A stretch of DNA of 64,000 nt from Epiperipatus broadwayi. Taxonomy: Eukaryota; Onychophora; Udeonychophora; Euonychophora; Peripatidae. The notes beneath the pieces were generated by a model. The model saw only the letters and a list, made by a program, of their open reading frames with translations. It was not told the DNA's origin and ran no database searches. Each line of letters starts with the position of its first letter. Within the stretch, counting starts at the first letter, position 1. A program made the position numbers and the translations under genes. The stretch spans positions 310,001 through 374,000 of the forward strand of contig JAQFVV010000257.1 in assembly GCA_028023455.1 (NCBI GenBank). Direction: 5' to 3'. Below, one piece after another: positions 25,468 through 37,462 of the stretch.

Positions 25468-25491
25468 TTATCATCATCATCATCATCATCA
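25395..25491. repeat. Compound (AAT)n-(ATC)n microsatellite
   Basis: About 24 AAT units followed by seven ATC/TCA units. Confidence 0.97.
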
Positions 25492-26414
25492 GAATTATGA
25501 TGAACTTAAAGTATAACTGTTTATTTATAAATAAGAATAAATAAGTCTAATAATATTTGTGTTTAGCTAGTGTATTCACTTTTAAGTTTTCATATTACAT
25601 AAATGAAATCTAACGTTATCCCAAGTTTTAAAAATATTTACATATAATAAATAAGACTTAAAATTTTAATCTTTAAGTATAAATCTTTATTATCAATGTG
25701 GCTGAATAACAAAGGGTATTGTATAGTATTTAATTCATATCTTAAGTAATAAGCATTAATGTTTAAATTGTGTGTCAGTATTGGTAATACTATTAAAAAA
25801 GTGCACCTTTAAATAAATGTATAATAATAACATCATGTGACCATATTGGCTTATTAGAGAGAGAATGAATGTTAAAATAATGAAAGATGAAATTCAGGTA
25901 CTTTAATAAAATATAAAAATCAATTTATTAACAAACAAAGTAGATATAAAATAAAATGTAATAATTATAATTTAAGTTCTTGGCACTCAGGATAATTAAT
26001 TTCTAATAATGTTAATTAGGGAAGTTTGATTCCTATTTTCCTATTAAATAAACCGTTTAAGTGAAATAGGACAAAATACATAGTTGAAGAAGGCTGTTAA
26101 TTTAGCAAAAGATAAAAGAAATTCAAATATTAAAAATCACTAATAAACACAGGGAAACAATGTTATATCTAATCCTTATGGATATTAGCTTAATCAGTTT
26201 TTTTCTTTTAAGTAATTTTCTCATATAAACCTACTTATTTCTTAAAATACAGAACATTTACTTTGTTATAATATATTCCTCTAAAGTTGTGGCATTATCT
26301 TCCCTAACTTCTATAGATATAGTATTATGCAAGATGATTATCTAAGCTAACATTTATAAATAAAAGTCTATAATGCATGTTAGGAGCTTTTCTATATTAA
26401 ACAAAACAATATTA
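25492..26414. other. AT-rich intergenic stretch
   Basis: No gene, RNA or repeat seen. Confidence 0.5.
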
Positions 26415-26980
26415 TTTATTAAAACAGACAAAACTCACTAAGTTAGAGTAACCAATGGATGCCAGAAGGCTTGTGCATGAAATCCCCATCTAGTGCCTAT
26501 TCATCCAATATCCCCAGACTAGTTTCTGGCTTGTGGCCTTCATCAGTGAGGAACTTTGGATCTGAGAGCACAGCACTTTAGATCTTAGGATCTAATGTAA
26601 CCCTCCAGCAGCCACCTTTTATCTCCATTTCACTACAAAGTTATGAGTCTTAAACTGAAAACACCTTAATATTTTCAATCCAAGCTCATTAGCTTATGTA
26701 GTCATATAGATCCGAACTCAGTTCAGTACCCATACATTTTGGTGACTGTGGTTGTTTAATAATCATAGCCACCATTATCCTATTAGGCAGCATTGGTTTT
26801 AAGCCAATAAACATCATGGTCACCAGTTCTTATGCTTGCTTATAACTGTTATTAAAACACACAAGACTCACTATACATATTGTAACACACAGCGAGATAG
26901 AATAATCAATGGATTCCAGAAGGCTTGTGCATGAAATCCCCATCTAGTGCCTGTTTATCCAATATCCCAGACTAGTTTCC
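26415..26980. mobile_element. Direct-repeat-bounded element (TRIM-like?)
   Basis: A block at 26415-26530 reappears in direct orientation at 26849-26980. Shared parts include TTATTAAAACA, ACTCACTA, and a nearly identical 75-base stretch beginning with CCAGAAGGCTTGTGCATGAA and continuing through CCCCATCTAGTGCCT to CAGACTAGTTTC. The second copy has about 15 extra bases. About 320 GC-richer bases lie between, with no ORF. Two short direct terminal repeats around a small non-coding core resemble a terminal-repeat retrotransposon in miniature. A partial tandem duplication explains it equally well. No target duplication is clear. Confidence 0.4.
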
Positions 26981-27264
26981 TTTCTTTATCTCTATTTAAT
27001 GAAATGAAAAAAATCAAATCAATGGGGTTTTTTGCAAGATTTGATTTTTAATTATAAAGGAATGTCAAGAATTTTATGTTGTTAATTTTTTGTTCTTAAC
27101 TTGTTTTTAATCTATGATTAAGGAGAGAATTGCTTGAACAATTGTTTTTATGAAATTTTATTTAATTGGTTGTCATGAAAATGATAATGTAAGAGACAGA
27201 TTGTTATTGGCTTGTGGGTTATGTGGGGATATGAATTAGTAATAATATCCAAGTATCTGGAGAG

Positions 27265-27810
27265 ATATTATTGCTAACCTAGCTTCTGAAGAGAACAGTC
27301 AAATCTTAATTCTGCTGTTAAAAAGATAGTAGAAGAAATTATTCCTAACTTAGCTGCTAAAGAGAGAGCAGTCCAAGCTTAACCCAGCGGATACCAAGCT
27401 ATTGAATAAAATAGAAGTTTTTTTGTATCAAGCTTTTAGCATTAGCACTAAAAATGGTTTGCACAATGAAAACCTTGTGCTAAGTTCAGCTAAGAGCTCA
27501 GAATCACCTTCCTCCATGTAATCTACATTCACTGGAAGAAAATGTAGGGAAGCTAAGAACCCATTTTAGCAGTCTGCAGCCTTGCCTTCAACCAAGAGCA
27601 ATGAGTCTTCATCTATATCTGTCTCACCTGGAAATTCAAGAGGAAAAACAAATGGATAAAAATTACCATTTTCATTTACCTGGAATTGCTACAGAGGCAG
27701 GAAAGGACAAATTTAACCAGGCCCATGTTTAGAAGTCTTCAAGAAGAAACTTTATTAGGAAAAACTGAAATTGCAACTGAAAAGGCCTTTACAGACAAGA
27801 GAGCCATGGC
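27265..27810 (+). pseudogene. Possible decayed coding remnant, unknown
   Basis: Less AT-biased than its surroundings, with pieces that read like protein, for example LNPADTKLLNKIEVFLYQAF and ENLVLSSAKSSESPSS, interrupted by stops. A 50-base block (ATTATTGCTAACCTAGCTTC) is repeated about 70 bases later as ATTATTCCTAACTTAGCTGC. I recognise no family. It could be an old gene fragment or a transposon ORF. Confidence 0.25.
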
Positions 27811-30542
27811 CATAGGTATTATTTTTGTTTTAATGTGTGTACACTATATTTTTATTAATATATAATCTGGTTTTTGTTTCATAAAAGTAATAAGTTCTTT
27901 TTCTCTCAATTTGCCCTCTGGGTAGAATCAAAGACTGCTATCTTTGATTTCTGAAAATATTTAACAAACTCTTAGTTATTTTTAAAGAAATAACCTAATG
28001 AATTGAAAGTTTGATGAATAAAAATTATTTGATAGGTTAATTAAGATATTAAATAATTGTTTTTTAAAAAATATTCTTTCTAGTCTTGATTATTTTATTC
28101 TATCCAATTCATGTTTCATGAAGTGTATTATGTGTGTGGCCTTATATCATGACAGCTTATATTCTAAGATTTAGTTTTTTTCTTGATGATCCCAATAAAA
28201 CTAGTTATTTATAAGTAGGAGAAGCCTATGAATTGATTAAGATTATTTATAATAAGCTATTTATTTAGTTTCCTCTTGTTTACTAATAAATTATAGAGTT
28301 CTTGCTTCCTGAGCTAGATTTGTTCATAACAGCTACATGGGATAGGGGGTTTATATTTAGTATATGGGCTTCCAGATGATGATGATGGTGGTTCCTGTGT
28401 TGCTATAAAAGGATATTCTTCAAAATCCATGCACTACCTTTTATTTAGTTTTGTATTTATAAATGTTTTTTTTTTAACTTGATGATAAAAATACAATTCC
28501 TCAGATACCTCATGGTTTAAACCCCAATTTTTTTGTAGAATTACAAATAGCTACCCAATTTAGGGCAGTTGATGTTTTCACATACTGATGGACACTACCC
28601 AAAGTATGACCTCATATTTCCCTGTAGCATTACAATATACTGAGTTTAACATTTTAATAACTTTTATTATATTAAATAGTAATTTATATAATTGTAAGAC
28701 TTCAAAATTTTATATTTTAATTTCAATAATGCATTTGCTAATATATAAATATGCTCTGGTTTTTTTTAAGAAGTGAAGTTGAGAATATTTGAATTATTTA
28801 TTTAATTATATAGCAATTAATATATTAAACTCATTTATTCTTTTTTATGAATTATTTTTAAGTAATTTTCAAGATGCATACAAATATTTAGCTAAAATAG
28901 TACTTGTTTTTTTTAAAAATTTTACATCATTATTTTTATTATTAAAATAATATTCACAAAAGTCTACAATTATTTTCAGTTTAATCATAAATAGTTATAC
29001 TTTTTTTTAAAATTAAATGAATCCAAGAAAAATTTAAATCCATCCATAAGCAAGTTTTTAAAAAATTAATTGAAATATGACTCAACAAAATTTTTGGAAT
29101 TAGCTACAAATAATTAAGAAGACATTTCACCAATATTTTGGGCATGCTCAGACAAATAAACTCCTCATTTTTATTATTATATTTATACAATTACCAGATT
29201 TAGATTTATATAAATATATATGATGGATATTAATATAATTTCATGTCTTAACATTTTTTCATAGGATAAAGTTTTGTTTGTCAGAAAGTGAAAAAAATAG
29301 ATATAAAATCAGTTATAATTAAAATTTCATTAAGTGTAAAAAGACTTCTACATTTATGAAATCATCATTGGAAACAAGCAAGTGTTCACTAATCTTAGGT
29401 ACAAAATTTTAAGATTTCCCTATTCAGAACCAAGAGCATTAATACCTATTATTGCTGATGTCTGAAGTTATTGATGGTTTCCTCTTAAAATGGACATGTA
29501 GATAGGAATTTAACATAATTATGAAATTATATCCACTCATATTATTTAGAAAAATGATTTAAATTTCACCAAGAAATATTACTCTCATTATTAATTACTG
29601 GCTAAAAGTTATATTCATACACCAAAACATATTATCTTCTCTAAGGCTTTCTTACTTGTTAATATTTTTAAATACTCATTGTTTTGCTCTTTAAGTTTAT
29701 ATAACAATTTCTTCTTTCTAATAGCTCTTATTCTCAACATTATCCTTGTCCCAAGACAGAAGAACAATCCATCTTTGTATTTCCTCACATTTTTTCAATA
29801 CATACTTAATTTTTCATGGATTCCTTCAATATTTCTAAATTTCTGATCTTACATTTTATTTTTATTCAGTCACTTGCTATACCACTAACATTTTCTAATT
29901 GTCTACAATTTTATTTTATATAATTTACAACTTCAAACATAATTCCAAAATTGAATTGATAATCTTAATATATGTGATTCTTAAAGCAATATAATTATAT
30001 TTTTATTATGTAATTATAAATATTTATAATGATAACTTGATAAATGAATTGATATCTAATTTCTCTGATAGAATATATTAATAACATCAATAAATTCATG
30101 ATTTTATTCTGATAATGAAGTTATTTCATTTTGATTTTATTTGAATTGATACTAAGATATGTTGAATTTGAGTAAGATAAAAGTCTCTACAAAAAACGCT
30201 AAAAAGAAAGCAAATTCCATCGAGGAACAAGCAGATTGGCTTGCATCCAAATTCTTAGGATTCTTAAATATTTTCAAATTATTATTAATAGAATATAGTT
30301 TCTTAATAGTTACTTGTAATCTGTTGTTTTTCACTGATGATTAATCAAAAACGTAGCCTGTATATCTGGTTGGGATTGTTATCTGGTGTCCATGGCAACT
30401 CATGTTTACATGTAACATAGCTTTTGTTGAAAGTGGTTGGGTAATCATTTTTTTACATATATTTATGCAGCAGTTCTTTTTACATGTAATTAGCAATCTG
30501 ACTACATCTTTCTGCTACACATCTTTACATTTAATTCAGTAT
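27811..30542. other. AT-rich intergenic stretch
   Basis: No supported gene. The two overlapping frames of about 60 codons at 30152-30344 lie on opposite strands and lack motifs. Confidence 0.5.
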
Positions 30543-30546
30543 ATAC
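30543..30546. other. Target-site duplication, left copy (ATAC)
   Basis: ATAC lies immediately before the left LTR and again at 39172-39175 immediately after the right LTR. Four bases is the usual Ty3/gypsy duplication length. Confidence 0.7.
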
Positions 30547-31376
30547 TGTGACGACCACGTAAAGTTGTCGACACACATATATAGTTATTAATAAAATTAG
30601 AAAGTAATAAAGGTGAAATAAATTAGCTAATAAATTTTTTTTAAAAAAAGAAAGGAAGGAAAAGAAAAATTGAAATTCTAATGTCAAAATTACTGTGGAT
30701 TTTGTAATAGTAAGAGAAGGGGAGGGGGTGCATAAATAAAGAAATGCGTCTCTTTCTCTCTTATAAGTCAAATGCTAGAAATTATTTTTGTTTATTGTGG
30801 GAGAGGGGAAAAGGAAGCATAAAGAAATGCGTGTCTTCTCTCTCATTAAGAAAAAAAAAATATTATAACAAATTAAAATAAATGTAAAATGTAAATGTGG
30901 AAAAAATGAATGAATTGTAAACTTTAAATAAAATAAATGTAATATGGGATATATAAAAAGAAACAATATGGCCGTAGGTGTGAAAGTCTGTTGGACAAAT
31001 TAAATTCCACGGACAAAGAAATGTTATCAACGGAAGATCTTTGCCTGATCTGTTAAATTATTTGGGACTTACATTCCAGCCACTAATTAAATAAAGAAAC
31101 ATAATGATAAGAATTGGTTGGAAATCTAAGTCTTAATTAAAAATTTTAAAAACAATGAACAAAGAAAGAGATTAATAAAATTACAATTTCTATCTGGCAT
31201 TGCTAGTAGAGACTTTAGAGAAGCAACAGCTAAAAGAAAATGGGAGAAGTGCGTGGCTAGTGGCATTAAAGGAACGTGGGTTTCGGATTCAAGCTGTCTC
31301 ATCACTGACTCGCAATGTAAGATCTTTGCCTGACCTGCTAGAGGGATTGCCGCTTCTGTAGCTGTCAATTGAAACT

Positions 31377-31505
31377 CAACCTAAAGAATCAACCAGCAAA
31401 CTGGATGAAAATAACCCCACAAACTAAGGAAGTTAATGGAGAACCTAAGGAATCAACAAGCAAAAACTGGAACGAAAATAACCCCACAAACTGAGGAAGT
31501 TAATC
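31377..31505 (+). repeat. Two-unit tandem repeat inside LTR
   Basis: Two units of about 65 bases, each with CCTAAGGAATCAACAAGCAA, then AACTGGAACGAAAATAACCC, then CACAAACTGAGGAAGTTAAT, with small differences between units. The same pair occurs in the truncated LTR (about 34120-34248) and the right LTR (about 38255-38385). In the right LTR it lies in a 74-codon open frame (38246-38470). In the left LTR the frame is shifted, so coding is doubtful. Confidence 0.75.
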
Positions 31506-31737
31506 AAGAGCGCTCAGAAGAAATACCCATGGGACAATTACAACAAAGCCTAGGTAAAAGCATGCATGCATTTTCATTTGTCTACTATTCATAACTAAAT
31601 ATAAAATTAATGATTTGATAAAAATAGAACTCTATCAACTGGACTTTAAGAACTTTTATATCTGATCTATTTTCATATATTTATTATAGCCATGTATTTA
31701 TAAGTGTGTGTTTATTATTATTATTATAATGTAATAT

Positions 31738-31750
31738 TTTATATAAAGTG
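31738..31750 (+). promoter_or_regulatory. Candidate LTR TATA box
   Basis: TTATATAAAGTG is kept in all three LTR copies (also near 34477 and 38620) and lies about two thirds of the way into the LTR. It could set the U3/R boundary. In DNA this AT-rich the match alone is weak evidence. Confidence 0.25.
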
Positions 31751-32296
31751 TGAATATGATTATTAAACATATTTGTCATTAAATTTCGTATCCTTGCTTT
31801 ATTCTCCTATCACCAAGCTACGACAGGGTGGAAACTGTAAGTAGTGATTAAAGGGGCATACTGATTTGTTTAAGATATTCATGTGCTGCTTGTTCATACG
31901 AAATCCCAATTCTAAAAAATAAATAGCAAGCGCTGGACATTCGCTAAGTTTCTTTGAAATAGTTTGTTCTGTTCAGCAGCTGAGGGTTCTTGGCTGGGAA
32001 AAATAACGCCAAGATAATATGTACGTATTGCCTTGGGGTTCAGTCAAGGGTATAGATATGAAGTTAAATTTGTATCTGTATTAGCTCTCTGCTTGTATTG
32101 TAATGGCGTTGGTTAAAATAATGAATAAGATAATAAAGAATCTAAGTTGTAATCAATAAATGGATAGAAATAAAAGTTATGAAAAGAATAAATGGATATA
32201 ATAAATAAGTATAATGTAGAATAAAATAATCAAAATAAATATAATTGAATACACAAATAAATAAGCAACCGTATGAATAACCATTTCCGTTATAAT

Positions 32297-32314
32297 TGGG
32301 GGCCACTCCGGGAT
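32297..32314 (+). promoter_or_regulatory. Primer binding site (tRNA-Pro-like), copy 1
   Basis: TGGGGGCCACTCCGGGAT, two bases after the LTR. It matches the widely used proline-tRNA primer site TGGGGGCTCGTCCGGGAT at 15 of 18 positions, with the three differences grouped in the middle. It begins with the TGG that pairs with the tRNA CCA end. Confidence 0.75.
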
Positions 32315-32704
32315 ATTTTCACGTTTACAAGTTCAGCCCATTTGAATTCGAATATAACAAAATTAATAGTTTATGCAATAATTAATAAACAAATCAAAAA
32401 ATAGCTTGGTGGTAGACAAAGCAAGAAATAAAATAAATATTAGAGGGTAAAAGGAGAGAAAGAGAACGTGATTCAATGTGGGAAGTTAGGTTGTAAATTG
32501 GAGACAGTTGCGGAGGGGTCTTGAAGGCAGGCGTGGGTGAGTGATGATTAGTGAGTGAGATGGGGAGAGCCAAACCAATGTACCTAGTGTCCGTGAAATA
32601 TAAAGTTAGTAAAGTAATATAATCTTATAAGGATAAGGTTAGATAGTAAAGCTGTAGAATAAAATATAAGTGATTAATTAGTGTGTGTGTGTTAAATAAA
32701 TTTG
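32315..32704 (+). other. Element 1 leader, copy 1
   Basis: Untranslated leader between primer site and gag start, repeated at 35056-35447 with few differences (shared CAGTTGCGGAGGGGTCTTGA and TGTACCTAGTGTCCGTGAAA-like blocks). Confidence 0.7.
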
Positions 32705-33638
32705 ATGCACACCAGATCAAAAATAACAATGGACGCTCTAGTGGGCGAAATAGGAAAACCCTCCGAAGAACTAATGGAACCGTCCGGAGAAATAGCTAGT
32801 GAAGGAGATATAGAAATTAGAAAGGGAATGGAGACAGTGGTTAATGATAAAAATAAAATAGAAAGCTATAATATAATGGATATGTTCACGAAATTAATGG
32901 AAGGCCAGCAAACGTTGTTTATGGAAATGAGGGAAATAGGTGAAAGAAATAGTAGGAAGATAGAAGAGTTGGGCGAACGAGACAGTAAGGATTTTAGCCA
33001 AAGGGTTGAACCAGTAATAAAAAATGAAAACGGAAAGGCTATAGAAAACATACAACTAGAGGTAACTCAGTTAGCAGGGACAGTTGATAAGCTAGAAGTA
33101 AAGGTAGGGAAGGGGGGAATATGACAGAAGTAGCCAAGACTAATAATAAAGAGCCGAGAGGTGTGAGCGAATGCATGTACACAGGCAGTGGAAATAACCC
33201 TGTGAATCCTGCTACAGTGAACCAGTTTGTAAAATTCGGGTCTCCTCTGGTTACGTTTGGGAAAGCCCAATAGAGCATCTTGGCAGCCTAGAGAGGTATT
33301 TCGTGGTAAAACGGCTGAGTGCCGAGTTGCTGAATGTGTTCGACAGCACTAGGCCTAATTACAAGGCGGAGGATTGGGGATTTAAACTCCTGCCCAACGA
33401 TCCGCACATCAGAAGAATGCAATACAATCCTCATCATGATTATTGGGAAGGAAACCAGGCATGTCCTGATAGATCCGAAAGGGCTGAAATGTCCAAACAG
33501 ACCGGAAGGAGTTCAGATCTCAATCATCCATATGAGCAAGCCGACTCTAGAGGACATCGAAACAGTGTTCCAGGTCCCAGCACAAGTGGATATGAATATA
33601 GTAGAAAAAATGATAAGAAACCTCGAGACAAAAACTAA
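32705..33638 (+). pseudogene. gag: Element 1 gag, copy 1 (broken)
   Basis: Starts at ATG 32705 (MHTRSK), the x-TRSK start also used by the element 2 gag. The first open part runs to 33124 and is rich in Glu/Lys, as in a coiled-coil matrix-like region. A deletion relative to copy 2 (it lacks a GAAAATAAAATAG block) shifts the frame, so translation ends at GKGGI. The next part continues in other frames: SGNNPVNPATVNQF, then a damaged version of the PI-HLGSLERYF motif, then a basic Ser/Arg/Asn-rich tail ending RDKN at 33638. There is no zinc knuckle and no major homology region that I can recognise. The second, overlapping frame at 33334-33702 is open over the tail, but I judge it to be the shadow. 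Not functional. Confidence 0.7.
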
Positions 33639-33893
33639 TTTTAAAGAAAATAAATGGATGGATAGATCAGTTCGATCAAACGATAATGTAATGGGATCAT
33701 GAAAAATAAAATTTTTTTTTTTAAACGTATGACAGGTGGGGCAAATCGTCTCATGACAAATAATTAAAGTTACTATAATAAACAAAAAAAAATAATAATG
33801 ATATTAACGGAGTAAAATCAATGATAAACTTAACGCGTATTTATGTGCAGTCAAGCACAGCAAGACCAATGTAAATAAAAGTAATAAAAAAAA
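33639..33893 (+). other. Element 1 post-gag region, truncated
   Basis: Matches the start of the 3' non-coding part of copy 2, including ACGTATGACAGGTGGGGCAA and CGTCTCATGACAAATAATTA. It stops inside an A run at about 33885-33893, where it joins mid-LTR sequence directly. Confidence 0.7.
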
Positions 33894-35032
33894 AAATTTA
33901 AAAACAATGAGCAAAGAAAGAGATTAATAAAATTACAATTTCTATCTGGCATTGATAGTAGAGGCTTTAGAGAAGCAACAGCTAAAAGAAAATGGAAGAA
34001 GTGCGTGCCTAGTGGTGTTAAAGGGACGTGGGTTCGGATTCAAGCTGTCTCATCACTGACTCGCATCTTTGCCTGACCTGCTAGAGAGACCGCCACTTCT
34101 GTAGCTGTCAATTGAAATTCAACCTAAAGAATCAACCAGCAAACTGGATGAAAATAACCCCACAAACTGAGGGAGTTAATGGAGAATGGAAGGAATCAAC
34201 AAGCAAAAACTGGAACGAAAATAACCCCACAAACTGAGGAAGTTAAAGAGTGCTCGGAAGAAATACCCATGGGACAAATACAACAAAGCCTAGGTAAAAG
34301 CATGCATGCATTTTCATTTGTCTACTATTCATAACTAAATATAAAATTAGTGATTTGATAAAATAGAACTCTATCAACAGGACTTTAAGAACTTTTATAT
34401 CTGATCTATTTGCATATATTTATTATATCCATGTATTTATAAGTGTGTGTTTATTATTATCATTATAATGTAATTTTTTATATAAAGTGTGAATATTATT
34501 ATTAAACATATTTGTCATTAAATTTCATATCCTTGCTTTATTCTCCTATCACCAAGCTACAACAGGGGGGAAACTGTAAGTAGTAATTAAAGGGGCATGC
34601 TGATCTGTTTAAGATATTCATGTGCTGCTTGTTCGTGTGAAATCCCAATTTTAAAAATAAATAGCAAGCACTGGACATTCGCTAAGTTTCTTTGAAATAG
34701 TTTGCTCTGTTCAGCAGCTGAGGGTTCTTGGCTGGGAAAAATAACGCCAAGATAATATGTACGTATTGCCTTGGGGTTCAGTCAAGGGTATAGATATGAA
34801 GTTAAATTTGTATCTGTATTAGCTCTCTGCTTGTATTGTAATGGCGTTGGTTAAAATAATGAATAAGATAATAAAGAATCTAAGTTGAAAACAATAAATG
34901 GATAGAAAATATAAGTTATGAAAAGAATTAAAATATAATAAATAAGGATAATGTAGAATAAAATAATCGAAATAAATATAGTTGAAGGTACAAATAATTA
35001 ATCAACCGTACGAATTAACCATTTCCCTTATA
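33894..35032 (+). repeat. Element 1 middle LTR, 5'-truncated
   Basis: Aligns with the left LTR from about 31139 to its end and lacks the first 592 bases. The join sits between an internal-region A run and the A-rich AAATTTTAAAAACAATG of the LTR. That suggests a deletion through short A-rich homology. It ends CTTATA two bases before the second primer site. Confidence 0.85.
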
Positions 35033-35034
35033 AT

Positions 35035-35055
35035 TGGGGGGCCAGAGTCCGGGAT
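35035..35055 (+). promoter_or_regulatory. Primer binding site, copy 2 (decayed)
   Basis: Begins TGGGGGG and ends TCCGGGAT, with a middle that carries extra bases compared with copy 1. It is the same tRNA-Pro-like site after small indels. Confidence 0.6.
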
Positions 35056-35447
35056 ATATTGTCACGTTTACAAGTTCAGCCCATTTGAATTTGAGTATAA
35101 CAAAATTAATAGTTTATTCGATAATTAATAAACAAATCAAAAAATAGCTTGGTGGTAGACAAAGCAAGAAATAAAATAAATATTAGAGGGTAAAAGGAGA
35201 GAAAGAGAACGTAATATAATGTGGGAAGTTAGGTTGTAAATTGGAGACAGTTGCGGAGGGGTCTTGAAGGCAGGCATGGGTGAGTGATGATTAGTGAGTG
35301 AGACGGGGAGAGCCGAACAAACGTACCTAGTGTCCGTGAAATATAAAGTTAGTAAAGTAATATAATCCTATAAGGATAAGGTTAGATAGTAAAGCTGTAG
35401 AATAAAATATAAGTGATTAATTAGTGTGTGTGTGTTAAATAAATTTG

Positions 35448-36394
35448 ATGCACACCAGAGCAAAAATAGAAATGGATGCTCTAGTGGGCGAAATAGGAAA
35501 AACCTCCGAAGAACTAATGGAACCGTCCGGAGAAAATCTAGTGACGGAGATATAGAAATTAGAAAGGGAATGGAGACAGTGGTTGATGATAAAATTAAAA
35601 TAGAAAGCTATAATATAATGGATATGTTCATGAAATTAATGGAAGGCCAGCAAAGGTTGTTTATGGAAATGAGGGAAATAGGTGAAAGAAATAGTAGGAA
35701 GATAGAAGAGTTGGGCGAATGACACAGTAAGGATTTTAGCCAAAGGGTTGAACCAGTAATAAAAAATGAAAACGAAAAGGCTCTAGAAAACATACAACTA
35801 GGGGTAACTCAGTTAGCAAACATAGGCGAGAGGATAGAAGTGAGGGTAGAGAGGGGTGAAAATAAAATAGAAAATATGACAGAAGTAGCCAAGACTAATA
35901 ATAAAGAGCCAAGAAGTGTGAGCGAATGCATGTATGCAGGAAGTGGAAATAACCCTGTGAATCCTGCTACAGTGAACCAGTTTGTAAAAATTCAGGTTTT
36001 TTCTGGTTACATTGGGGAAAGCCCAATAGATCATCTTGGCAGCCTAGAGAGGTATTTTGCAGTAAAACGGCTGAGTACCGAGTTGCTGAATGCGTTCGAC
36101 AGCACTAGGCCTAATTACAAGGTGGAGGACTGGGGATTTAAACCCCAGCCCAATGATCGGCACATCGGGAGAATGCAATACAATCTTAATCACGATTATT
36201 GGGAAGGGAGCCAGGCATTTCCTGATAGATCCGAAAGGGCTGAAAGGTCCAAACAGACCGGAAGGAGTTCAGATCTCAATCATCCATATGAGCAAGCCAA
36301 CTCTAGAGGACATCGAAACAGTGTTCCAGGTCCCAACACAAGTGGATATAAATATAGTAGAAAAAATGATAAGAAACCTCCAGACAAAAACTAA
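35448..36394 (+). pseudogene. gag: Element 1 gag, copy 2 (broken)
   Basis: ATG at 35448 matches the start of copy 1. A one-base deletion near 35537 shifts the frame early, and a C-to-T change makes a TGA where copy 1 has CGA (near 35720). The longest open part (35840-36394, 184 residues) carries SGNNPVNPATVNQFVKIQVF, then GYIGESPIDHLGSLERYFAV, then a polar tail rich in Arg, Ser and Asn ending PPDKN. The central block resembles the N-terminal capsid-like region of Ty3/gypsy Gag and the same block in elements 2 and 3. After RYFAV it lacks the WW-containing part seen in the other two, so the gag probably has an internal deletion. No CCHC knuckle. Confidence 0.75.
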
Positions 36395-37445
36395 GCCTAA
36401 AAGAAATAAACAGATGGATATGTCGGTTCGATGAAACGGATAACGTCTTGGAATCATGAAAAATAAAATAGTTTTTTTTTAAACGTATGACAGGTGGGGC
36501 AAATCGTCTCATGACAAATAATTAAAGTCACTATAATAGACAACAACAACAAAAAAAAAAGGTAGTGTTCACGGAGTGAAATCAATGATAGACTTAATGC
36601 GTGTTTAAGTGCAGTCAAGCACAGGAAGTCAAATGCAAATAAAAGTAAAAAAAAAAGGAAAGAAATCTATAAATAATTTATTCGTATCACAATCTGTCAA
36701 TTATAAATGCAGATAGAATTAACAATTAAATAGAAGTAAAAAATAGAAATAAGAATCGTTTAGGCTCATTAAAGGGCCATTTAATAGTTAATAAAATAAA
36801 CTAAATGAACAACAGTGATAATGCTTAAATGATAGATATCACTGATAGGCGTATGAGGTTGCAGATTGAGGCATATATGTGTGTGTGTATGCATTATGTT
36901 GGGTTGTATTTTGAGCTTGATTCAGCCGTCTCTTTGCACTTTAGATTCTCATGGCTCTCGATGGTTAAACTTTGAAATGAAGCACCAGTAAGAATCCTGG
37001 ACTCATTATATAATAAGAATTAATGTCCCAATATAATAAGAATTAATGTCTCAAAATAAATAAATGAAGAAATAAGAATTAGTGCCTCGAATAAAATAAA
37101 TAAATAATAAAGAATAATAATTTGTTGTTTGTGCAAGATGAGCAGGCAGTAAAAATATCCTGCTGTTCACAAGCTTAAAACCCTGTTATGTTTTTTGTTC
37201 TGATAGAGTTAAGTTATGCCATGGTCTCGTATGCGTAGAGATTAAATTGGTTGATCAGCCAAAATCGATTGGAAAGAATTGTGTAGCTTTACCTAGCTGT
37301 CTCTCTGCAGTCATCCTCATCATCATTATCACTCGTCATGACAGAGTGGGAAAGAATGTAATAAAAGCAGAAGTAAGAGTTGAAAGCAAAGAATTAAAAT
37401 AGGCTCTCATCTCAGAATAAGATTCGACCCGATTTTAATTCTCAA
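36395..37445 (+). other. Element 1 post-gag non-coding region
   Basis: About 1 kb between gag and the polypurine tract with no open frame, so pol is wholly absent rather than degraded. It holds TATGTGTGTGTGTATGC and several AGAATTAGTG/AGAATTAATG short repeats near 37014-37085. Confidence 0.7.
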
Positions 37446-37462
37446 AAACGGGCGGAGTGTAA
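37446..37462 (+). promoter_or_regulatory. Polypurine tract
   Basis: AAACGGGCGGAGTGTAA, purine-rich, directly before the TGTGACG of the right LTR, as expected for plus-strand priming. Confidence 0.6.

Larger units (their letters stand above)
30547..32294 (+). repeat. Element 1 left LTR (1748 bp)
   Basis: Starts TGTGACGACCACG and ends CCATTTCCGTTATA just before the primer binding site. It is nearly identical to 37463-39171. It has a segment near 30622-30664 (AATTAGCTAATAAATTTTTT and a purine run) that is missing from the right LTR. A sub-repeat of about 100 bases, with AAAGAAATGCGTC and then TCTTTCTCTC, occurs twice (about 30720 and 30795). A 65-base unit is tandemly doubled at about 31377-31505. 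Confidence 0.88.

Noticed and set aside
25395-25491. CRISPR-like or other structured array
   Set aside because: A simple trinucleotide microsatellite in an animal genome.
32866-33278. Minus-strand open frames over element 1 gag
   Set aside because: Hydrophobic mirror images of the Glu/Lys-rich plus-strand gag, found in both copies only because the DNA is duplicated.
33334-33702. 122-codon frame overlapping the element 1 gag tail
   Set aside because: Also open in copy 2 (36090-36434), so it was considered as the true tail. The frame of the N-terminal Gag block leads into the other frame without a shift, so I treat it as the shadow, with some doubt.
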